Shown: piece by piece, positions 37,639 through 49,400 of the stretch
How positions within the stretch are numbered: position 1 is the first letter of the stretch
How the letters are laid out: each line of letters starts with the position of its first letter
From: Platerodrilus igneus
Taxonomy: Eukaryota > Arthropoda > Insecta > Coleoptera > Lycidae
Direction of reading: 5' to 3'
NCBI GenBank assembly: GCA_036346225.1
Contig: JARFIW010000453.1
Location: forward strand, 2,790,001-2,854,000
DNA length: 64,000 bases
Translations under genes and position numbers: made by a program
The notes under the pieces: model-generated
Told to the model about the DNA's origin: nothing
Databases searched by the model: none
The model's input: the letters and a program-made list of their open reading frames with translations, nothing else

Positions 37639-37683
<45 letters not shown>

Positions 37684-38142
37684 GAATAATCCACATTTGG
37701 AATGCAAATGAATGCTTGATATATATTAATAGTTATTAAGATGAAATGAAAACCCAACTTTGTATTTAAAGTTGAATTACCATTTCAAATCGAACTAGTA
37801 ATTGAAAACCACTAAAAGAACGGCTACAGCAGGATTTGAACCTGCAACCTCTGATTCTCCGGATCAGTGCTCTAACCAATTGAGCTATCTAGCCTAATTG
37901 AATGAATTATGTATATAACTAGATTCAATTTCGTTAAATGCAAGACGTAATTGAAAATCATTAGCGAGGGCCAAGCTTCAGTAGTATTAAGTATAACATC
38001 ATCTAAACAACTAGGCTAGATTATTCTTCTGTATTAATAATAATATAATTACATGTTTGTATTATTCCGAACGTTGCAAAAATGGGATGATCAAGTTATT
38101 AGTACATGAATTATGTATATAACTAGATTCAATCTTAATAAC

Positions 38143-38194
<52 letters not shown>

Positions 38195-41100
38195 CAAAAC
38201 TTTCTCTGCAATCGGCAGTTAAAATTAAACCACTTATATGAGATGTATCTGTAAATACATATTGTATTTACTAATACAAATCGAACTGATATTTGCATAG
38301 CCATTACGAAACAATTACCTCGTGCATATACATTGAAGTTGCTTGATGTTTTGTTAGGGTTGAAAGTAGTCCATTCTGACGAGACCCAAAGAGGTCGAAA
38401 GTTGGTCACTGGATGTTCTTTACACCTACAAAACGATCAAGTAATTATTCTGTAATGGCTATGCAAATACGAGTTCGATTTGTATAGGTATATATAGGCC
38501 TAAATAAATCTTATGATAACACTTATACTTTTCCGGGGTTTAATCCCATAAACTTAATAGGAAGGCTGTACTATAACAAAAAAAACAGGACTGAACATAA
38601 GATAAAATGGGGAACATATACAGTAGTTGAACATTCGATGGAGAATGAATAATTAAATATACGTAAACCGGCAATAAGAACACTTCGAAGATGTAGTTCA
38701 CGAAGTCGAAAATAGCGGACAAACCGCGGGATTGGATGTTAGAAAGTGAAAGAAACACAGTTTTAAGATGAAAATATTTTCCAATTCACGAGTTTCTGGA
38801 ATTATCGTCGTCACGACCAATTAAAAGGGGTTAGGGCCTGTAGAGTTTACCTCTCCATTAAACTGGAATTTTGTGGTGTATTTAGTAAGAAAAACTGTGT
38901 TAATGCCGTAAGAAAAAGTGATGTTTGAAATCCTGGAATTTATAATTGTTATATAAATTTTAACTGTAAGTTGGTTAGTATTCATGGAGTAGGAAGTAAA
39001 GCAAACATGAAGGTGATTAATTGGTTGTACGATAAATTTGCAATGGAATTAGTGTTGGTTAAAATTTAAGCCTGATATTATTATTTAAGGAAATTTGGAA
39101 CATTTAAAAATATTAGAAATATTTACCTATGGGGAAAATGTAACTTTTTTTGGCAGAATTTAGTGTTAACTAGAACAAAAAAAGTTAATACTTCGAAATG
39201 GACAATAAAACGATATAACGAAAAACCAAGATTAACTGTTTGCTATATTGGTTATGAAAGACATTTCCAGTAATTGGGATCTCTAAATGTCATGTAGTTT
39301 AATATGGAAAACAAGAAAAATGTGGAGTGATAATATTATCGATGGGTTAAATTTAAAGTTTTTTTATGATTCCTTTTTCTAGAAATACCTGGACAGATTT
39401 GAGGTTAAGAAATTGTTTTCGGGAAAATATATTTGTAACTTAATTTAAAATTATTTTACGTTAATGAAGTTTAAGTTTAAATTAAATTTTATTTGAATTT
39501 ATTTAAAAAACCACGTAAACCAACACTTGCAAATAATATCAGCTATCCCAGTGATGGAATCTTATTTAGAAAAGGCATTCTATTTTGAGATATTTCTTTA
39601 ATTTTGACAGAATTATTAAGTGTTTTAAGGTATTTTAGATAAAAATAAATATAATGTGATAAAGTTTAGGATACATAAGCAAAGGAGCTTTATGCGGAAC
39701 AACAGAAGCTTTGGCGCCCCTTAATTTTGATGTAGGAACATTTCAGAGTAAGTGATAAGTGTAACGTAAGTTTGTTTTATTTCAACTTTTTATTTATTAA
39801 TTTTGTCTGTATTTCACATTTTTTTGTGTACTTTTATAATTTTTCCATAGGAATTCACTCCCACATCACTGCAGGTAGCCGACGCACTCTTCTATTGCTA
39901 CAGTGTCCGCGTCCTATCAGGGCAAATCAAAGTCGATTATCTCCACGCTCATATTACCCGTAATAAATCACATTGTAAGTCTGGTATATTAAGAAACGTT
40001 TCTAGAATTACATGTCGTTTCAATAAAGTATGAAAAATTTTTAATAGAGAGGACCGCCAAAACTTTTTCTTTGTGTTTATCTAAACTATTATATAGAAAG
40101 GACAAATAAAGGCACATAATAACGGAATGGTTTAAAAAGTTTGATATTGAAAGTTACCTGTTGAACGTACATTTATTAGAGAAAATTTAGAAAGTACATA
40201 CTTGTCCAGTTAGGACCAGATAAACAATTTTTTCTGTTTTAAACGGATTATATTTGAGCTATTTTATGTAATATAGAAATTCGATAAGTTTGAGGTCGTG
40301 TTTCGTTTACAAAACAGGTAAGAACTGTACACGTTGTAAGCGGGACGCCATCAATCTCGTAGGTAATATGTAACGAGAGGTATCCACTAGTGAAACTTAC
40401 CTTTGAGTGGAGTGTGGCCTGAATAACGGTGGATTGTCGCCCAAGACTTTAACCTAAGACAAAGCAAATTATTAAAAAGTTTTTCAAGTTAAATGAACGA
40501 AAATTTGGGAGTTTTGTAATTTGAATTCCCCAAGCATTTTTTCTTTTGCAGGACCCGCCTCGCACTACTGAAGTTAGTCGGTAAACCGTTTCAAACTGCT
40601 AAGCCATCCCACCCCCTTTTACAGTAAAATCAGAAAGGTGTCGTTACGTCTTTTAGCATGTAACAATTCCAATTAAGAATTCACTGTTCACCAAAAAAGT
40701 ATACCAAATTTCCAAAAATTGACTGAAATTTAGAACAAAGAAAAACATTCTGAACTTCTCAGTTTTAAGATTTCCTACATTAAATCCTTTTTGTCTAAAA
40801 TTTAGAATTTTATTAGTTCCATATGTTTTAGCTCGTTAATGGATAGATCCAATAAAACTATTTTATGCTCAGAGTTAATTTCTCACTTTGAAAAAATCTA
40901 TCGTGCGCTTTGGGGTGTAGTTTGAAATTTCAAAGTAGGAGTAGCTAAAGTTGAGGGGATAGAATATGAAATTAATACAATATCATTTTCAAACTTCCCT
41001 CTCAATATTAAAATCGTTCATTTGTTTATATTGAAAAGCGCGGAACTTTAAGTTATTAAAGGTGGCTAATTTTGAAACAAAAACGCTGTACATTGTACTT

Positions 41101-44100
41101 ACCTAACTTTAAACTACATCTTCCTTCTCCAAATATTGGTAGCACCAAAATACGACCATTTAGATTGTAATTAGCTTTCATATTTATTTCCTTAAAATGT
41201 GCAGTTCCCACAATTTCAAATTTATTATCTAATAAATTTGCCCTAAAGATATAGAATTGTTATCAGAACTATTGTTTGATGCGTACTTACACAAGATTTT
41301 CAATTTTTGCAGATAATATGTCGTACACTTCAACATCTTTAAATTTTTGTACAACGTGTACAACACCGGTTCCTTCTCCAATAGTTAAACCGGGAACAAG
41401 AACGGGGTTGCATGGTGCAATTCCAAAGGTTGGGAAACCTAGAAGAAATATGGAAATTATTTGTAAATGCAAATAGTAAGGGGTCATGTAATCGATGACA
41501 CTAAGTTTTACATGCATGTAATAGGTAGGATATCATACTTTACAAAGAAGAAAATTTTCAAAACACCATTTAACCAAATACAACAGCCATATTGAAAGCT
41601 CATTGATCACCTACAGTATCCGCTGTTGAATTCTGCTAGATGTTGTTTTTAGAAATTTTTAACTTTTGTAATTAAATGATATTCAATAATTTTATCTGGT
41701 ATTAGGAAAGTAATTCTACCATAGTGGACGAAAATTAATATAAATTATTGATTATTTTGTAAAGAGAAAATTCCAATGACCGGTTTCGCTGATATTGCAG
41801 CTCCTCAGATTGGATCATTTCTCTCTGCAAAACAACCAACAAGATCTTGAAATTATACACAAATCATGGTGTATTAATATGTGCAAAATGTAACTCATGC
41901 ACCCCCTACACTCGAATGTAAACCAATAATTATCGGCAACTTTTACAAGACTCAGACATGATAGCGTAGATGTAATTGCCAGAAAAATTTTAAAAACTAG
42001 TCAATCGACAAGATAAAAATAAATAAACAAAGGTTGAGTAGGTAATCGGCGATTTGTTTATTTATTTGTAATTAAATTCGAGTTGTGTGTTACGTTACAT
42101 TTCCGATTTGTAAATTTACTGCTTTAACTTACAAACCCTTTTGATTTCTACTTATTTGAATATACGGGTTCCCTACACTTTTATTATGTCAAGTTAGCCC
42201 AGTTAAATAACAAACGTTACTTGTCTATTTAATTTACAAATCCACATGTTTATATTACACTTTCTGGTTCCTTAGCTAGGCATGTGGTTGGTAAGAATTT
42301 CTTGAATGTTGATAGTTTAATTGTAATCGATTATTGTCTTCCAAAGATAGAATAATTCTTGGATTTACTTCTATTTTATATGGAATTTCCGTGATTATAT
42401 TTCAGAAAACAATTTTATAAATACATTGGTTGAATGGGTTTAATATATTTCTTGAGCTAGTTCGCGTTGTTTCTCCTATAATAAGTAATATAGATGCAAT
42501 CGCGCAGTTACAAATCCTTATGATAAAAGAGATGTTGATCTGCAATGATCTTAAACTAGCAAAGTGTATACTTTTCCAATATGACCTTGTTTGTCTAAAA
42601 TAACCAATTTATTTCCCTCGCTTGCTTTTAAAAGTAGTAATCATTTTGTCGCAATTCTTTAATAATCAAATGATCTTTTCTTGTATACTCTGGAAACCTT
42701 TCTTAAGCAGTTGTCCAAGTGGTGCAAAAGTTGAATTTGACAAGCGTTTCTAATAAAGCTGCTTGATTCGTCGTCAAATTTTAAAGTATGACTCTCATTC
42801 CCTTTAATAGTATTTTGCAAAAAGGATTGTTAATATTTTAATGCCATAAAGAAAAATCATTTCTTAACTAGTAAAAATTGTTCGAATCGTAAAAACTAGA
42901 CTCCTAGAAGTTGCGCGTCAATGTTAAGTGCAATTTGTATGTTTCCAGTCTAAAAGTATTAAATTTTCTATAAATCTAAATTCGTGTTACTCCTCTTACG
43001 TTCATTTCTCTACTTTAGAACTTTTCCGTATCCTTCTATTAAACATACAGTTTTTAATATTTTTTATTACACTAAATTCACAATAGTCTATTTAGGCAAA
43101 CCGCATGCTTTTACTATGTCAGAATGAAAGCAACGTCATGTAATTTCTGACGCCCAAAGTGCGACTCGACTATGGATTGGTAGATGGTTTAACGACTTTG
43201 AAATAGAGCATCTCGTTGAGCTCATTCCGAGCAACCCGTTGAAGTGTAGACGAGAGATGACAGTACCGTTGCTTGATAGGTTCTGCTGAAATACGAATGT
43301 GGTGTTGAACTAAGTGATGTAACCAAGATCAGTAGTCTGTTTAAGGAAAGAAGTTGAAATCAAAAATCTAAAAGAAGATGTTGTTAGGAAGGGAGTTTGG
43401 AAGTGACATGAGTAGGACAGGAAGTGATCGTAACTAAAGAGGAAAAGGAAGAAAAACCCGTAAGCCGTCGTGTAAATTAGGAACACGTTGTACAGACTTC
43501 TAAAAGTCAACACCAGGGAAGGGCTGGTGGTAAACTTCAAAAATTACGCAAACATCCAGAGTAGTGATTGAATTCAGGAGGGTTATAGAAGGAAAACAAA
43601 GCCTAGAACGGAACATTTAAAATTATCAACCAGACTACAGGAAAAGAATGCGACAGAGTTTGAGAGAGGGGGGGGTAGGGAAGGTATACGAGTTAAGTTA
43701 AGAAAACGCAAATGGTGCCAACCGGGACCACCGAGAATAGTACGAGTGGCTCTGGATTCAAGAAGATCAGTAAACCAAATATCGTAAATTTAAACTTGCA
43801 AATAAGGACGTTTAACAAATTAGAAGTAAGGTCAGAAGGTCCTAAAGATAGTAATTGTGAAATAGAAGTAATGTATACTAGTGCAAATTTCCGATAAATG
43901 AGTAGATAATTGTTTGGTCATTACGTATAGACCAATGGTTTTACCAACACCCGTAGTTCTGAAATTTATTTTATCCAGTAGACGCTTTACTATAATCGAT
44001 AAGTAAGAATTTGGTTTTTAATAAATCGACCACGTGCTTCCAACAATCAAGGAAACGTTGGTGTGCGCGAAAAAGATGTAGAACCTCACCTGTACGAAAT

Positions 44101-46411
44101 TCAGAAGTAAAAAGAAAATGTTGTTGGGTGGAAAAATTACGCGAGACCATTAGTTTATTTATATGAATTAGAAAGTTAGATAGGCAACCGTCACCGGAGG
44201 ATGAGATATTTAATTTAGTAACTAGGTACCATTTAGTAAAAGTCATAGTAAGAGTAGTAGCGGAATTATTGTCTTGGTTCGGAATCGAAAGAAAGACAAA
44301 GGATTTGTGAGCAGTGGTAACCAAGGCTGTTATGTATAGTCAGAAATAGTTACACCTCTAATTTTTTAACCGTCGTCTCAACAGAAGAACGAATGGTTGA
44401 CAAAAAAACAATTATTTTTCTCGAGGGGCACCCCAGTCGGACGTAGACGTCATTAATCTACATAAGAATCTGTTGCGTTAAATTTCCGCAACTGATTTAT
44501 TTCTGCATCTTTTATTGAAATATTAAGTTTACTTCTTATTAAGAAACGCGTCATACAATTTTTAATTTAATCAAATGCACACTCCCTATGTTATTTTTAG
44601 TTATTTAAATGTTTATTAACAAGGTCGACTATCTTTTAAATTAAAATGATTACCTATTTGAGCTTTCTGTAAAATCTCATCGAGTGTTTAGTTACAACTA
44701 TAAATATATGAAGTCTATTCTATATTAATTTGCTTTTGTTAGCAAAAGTTAACATATCATCGTCTTATGAATTATCTGATATAAGTTAAACACCTCCATC
44801 TTTTCAATAAATATCTTTAATGTGTTTGCTTTAAAATGTTGGCTATCAATACTGTTACTACGAACTACTATATTAGATTATCACACAGGTGTTCACAGAC
44901 TCAAATTGCGAACAAGGATTTTTGTCCACCTGTTTATCTGTTCTCGGTATTGTAAATCGAAGTAGTAATTTTATGAGAATGTAGGCCATCCGCTATACAA
45001 TTCTGCTCTATGGGTAGTAGAAAAACTTAACAATCTGAACAGACGTTGTTTTCACGCGGACATATTTTGTGGAAGTCGTCATGTTGTATGGAAGCCATCT
45101 ACTTTCTTAATTGCGATTGTTTGCAGGTGGTGTTCTGGGAATACTTTGTAGTTGTTGCGAGAACAACTTTTGCGAGTTGTATCTTGTCGATAGGAAATAT
45201 TTTGAAAGGAAAATACGTTACCACCTGATGGCTTCTTTCCCTACATATACAGTTTGAACATCGAAAGAGTTTCTATTCGATACAGCGCCTTTTTCACGTG
45301 AAGAGACTCTATAAAGTCGCGGTGTTACTTAAGATTCTTTCTTTGAAACTGTTGTGCTTTACTTCAGTTGTTATAAGTCAAACTTAGTCAAGTTCTGTGA
45401 AATTGTTTCCTAGAAGTATCCGGTCCGTAGAGAATTGTAAGTACGCACTTTCAGATCTCCTATGATGGTTTCAGAGTCAGGCAGGTACTTCCCTTTGGCA
45501 CACAAAGGAAGTTATAAACAAATACTCTACTCCTTTTTTATGCTTGTTATGAAATCGAGTTAATTCTTTTGTCTTCGGTCGATTACTAAGCCAGTGCTTT
45601 AGCCTTTCTCATACTCGTGCTTATGACTAAATAAGTAACATACTGCGGTTTTAAAATTTGGATTTATGTGGTGTTGCACAAAGTGATCACGTGATTGTTT
45701 TCAAGTCACAATTAAAATAATCAGTAACTCGCGTGGAAGCAATTTTACTTATTACAACTGAAAATTTAGGAAATGCTAACGTTTAGCAAATTGTTTACTA
45801 ATTACAATCTAGATTAAGTTTAACACTTGGTTACCTTCGGTTTAAGAATAAGCTACTTTAGTTTAGGGTTACGCTATCACTTTTAGTAAGTGCACTTCAG
45901 TAAGGGGCTGGTAAACAGCATTGTATTAATGTATGTATGATGTCTAATTTTCAACTTCTATTTATTTAGGGCTGGAAACATTGTGTAAGTATACATATAC
46001 CTAGTACCAGCTATTTGGATTTTAAGATTTTATGTGACTAGGAAATAATCTCTAATAGATATTTGTTTAATTTATGTGTATATTTCGGAGTTACGTGGAG
46101 TTGACGTTTTCGTATATACCAGGTTTTAACAGGATGATACGTAAATGTTTGTTTTAGTTTTTGTAAATATTTCTTTTGATACCATGTGTGTTAACCAACG
46201 GTTTGTAGTAAATATACTTACTGAGGTTTTAAATTTTTCTGTCTGTGTAACCCACCCCTCTATGACGTTTTCAGCTAGTACAGCAGCAATTCTGTGGATT
46301 CCCCCCTTGTTTAGGTACGGTATTCGGTTTGTTTATTTATTGTTGTACAAAGGTCTAAACTAGTGAATATGAACAGTTGTTTTACAAATAACATAAATTA
46401 CAATATATTTG

Positions 46412-46458
<47 letters not shown>

Positions 46459-49400
46459 TTTTCGATGTAGTAAATTGATAATATTGAGGTTTCTTTTTAT
46501 CGTCGAGTTAATCTTGGGCTGTTGGCAGGAAGTTGGTGTGCAGTGTAGTGTTGTGGTGGTAGGGATATTGGTGTGGAGGGGATACTATTATTGAACCGGG
46601 GGTTTCGTGATAAGGATTTCATTTAGGAAATGGTCAAATTGGAGGAGATAGTTAGTTGCGAGGAAGTTGATGTTAGGTAGTGGGGTAAAGGGATCAAGTT
46701 GGATCGCATGTTTTAAGTGGGTTTGGTGAGTAATGGAGTTGGGGCATAAGTATATTATGTGGGGATGTTCTGAACGCTTTTGTGAAAAATAGTGGGAAAG
46801 GTCTTATGATTGGATTAAGGTTTCTACGGGAATGAGGTGTTGTAAGAGGATACCAGGAGTCTATTGCGTAACTTAGGATGTGAATTACTATTTGTTGTAG
46901 GATTAGTTTACGAGTGGGGCGAGTCAGTTCAATGGATTTTGGTAGGGAATGGTGTATATTATTAAGGATTGCTTTGGTTTTGGATCAGAGATATGATAGA
47001 TGAGCGTGCATTTTCAGTCTGGTTTTGATTTGGATTTCAAGATATGTGGTCGATTGGGATAGGGTTAAAGGTGAGTTAAATATGTAGATAGTGTGGTCAC
47101 GCTGAAGATGTTCTTTAAGTAATAGGATTTTGGATTTAGCGGGTGATAGGGGTTGTTTGTTTAGTAAGGACCAGGTTTCGATTTTTTTAATCAGGAGGCG
47201 GACGGTGTTTTCTAAGGATCTACGGGAGTTTCCATGTACGAGGTAGGTTAAGTAATCAGCATAGGCGAAGGTAGAAATATTAGGGATGTCAAGGTCTAAA
47301 AGGGGGTTTATAGAGAGGTTTCATCGCATGGGTAAAAGAACCGATCCTTGCGGACAGCCCTGGGTTAGGCATATGGGTATGGAAAAGTAGTTGGAGTTTA
47401 GGTTTGCAGAACGCGAGTGTAGGTAGGATTTTAGAATTTTGTATATAGTTCGAGGAAAGTTGGCTTTTTTAATTTGTGAGAGGACGGTGGTGATTAGGGA
47501 TCGGATGGTGTCCTTGGCACTAGGTCCGGGACGAAATCCATGTTGGTTTATAGAAAGGAGGGAGTGATTATCTATAAGGATACGCTCTAAGATTTTACCA
47601 ATTGTGGGTGGAAGTGCTATGGGGCGGTAGGATTTTGCGTCTTCAGGAGGTTTGCTGGGTTTTAATATGAGGATAATAGAAGCTTTTTTTAGGTTATTCA
47701 GAAACGTACCGGATATAAGGCATTTACGGATAAGTTGACCAGGATTTTTGTATCATGAGGTTGGAGATTTGATCTGGGCCGGGGGCTTTGTTAGGGTCAA
47801 GGTTTTTTTACTATTGAGTCTAATGAGTCTATGTCTAAGTCATAATCTGGTGTATTGTTTGGTGGTGTATTTGCGTATTGTATTGTTGGTTGTTGTTGTT
47901 CAGGGATGGTGGAGGGAATTACTATATCTAGGAGTGTAGTTAGGGTATCAAGAAATGAGGGGTCAGTTTGGTTCGATGGTGTGGAAAGTATACGGTTAGG
48001 GGGTGGCTTTATTAGTTTACGGTATGTTTTCCTGTGGTCATTGGTGTATTCGTTGATTATAGTCATGTAAGTGTTGCTTTTTGGTATTTGTTATTAGTGC
48101 TTTGTACTCGGTCCCTGCTGTTTTGTACTCGTGTGTAAGTACGTCAACGTTGTTGTGCTGTTTGCGTTTGGCGTTCTGAAGTTGGTGTCGTACTTTGCTC
48201 AGTGTTCGTCTTTTAAAGTCAAGTTCTGATGTCCACCATGTGTTTGTTTTCTGTGTGTAGTATTTGTGTGGGATTGTGTCTTTAGCTGCATTATGTATGT
48301 TCGTGGTAATAGTGGTGGCTAGGGAGTTGGGGTTGGTATTTTTGTATGTGCTTGATGGAAAAATGGGAGTATTTTGATTGCTGCCAGTTTGCTTTACGGG
48401 CATTGAAACATGGGGTTTTATAAAAGGTTCGTGGTGGAAGGTGTGGTAGTATTTTGAAAGTTATAGAAGTGTGATCACTGGTTTGAATTATGTGGAATAT
48501 TTTCCAAGTGGAGATGATATTAGCGGCGAATGGGGTGGCGAGTGTTACATCAATATTAGATTGGTGGTTAGAGGATTCCTATGTTGGAATATAGGCTGGG
48601 GTATTTAGGATTTGTAAGTTATGTTGGAGGATAAGGTCTTCAAGAAGAGAGCCTCGTTTGTCAGTAGTGCCAGAGGGTTGATCGTGCGTTGGCGTCTGTG
48701 CATATATTTGTGGGTCGGTGTCTTATAACGTTAAGTGCGTTATTTAGTTGCTGTAAGTGAGTGTTGATGTCTGGTCCGTATTGAAAGTAGGAGGAGATTA
48801 GGTATAGGGTGCTAGATTTCTAATGAAGTTCTATAGTAATAGTTTGGTATGTGGACAGGGATGGTATGTAGAAGGTATCTGTGGTAGGTGAGGTTAGGGT
48901 CAATTGGGGTAAGTTGGTCGTATAAAATAGCGTATGGTGGAAGTGATAGGATTTTGTTATTGATATGGTGGGGTTCTTGTAATAGGGCAATGGAGATGTG
49001 ACTTTCAGGAAGTGTTTTAATCAATTCCAGGGTAGCTGCTCGGGAATGTTGAAGGTCAACGTGTATTGCGTGAAGGGAAAGTTGGTTATGGGGAAAGTCT
49101 AGCGTCCGTTTTCTTTGTAGGGGTTTAAAGTTTATAACCAATACGTTTTTTTGTAACCTCAAGTGCTTGTTTGTATATGGGGCATTCGGAGTTAGTCACC
49201 ATGTGGACGTGCGGTTTGTTAATGCGTAAGCAGTTCGTACTTTTCGGGGAGACTGTCGTATGTCGGGTGCAGTCTCTTATGGTATGAGGTCCTGCGCACC
49301 TTCCACAGGACATTTGGGAGCGGCAGACTTTCGCCGAGTGGCCGAATTTTTGGCAATTGTAACACCTGGTGACTGACAATAGGTCTTGCGTGCGGCAGGC

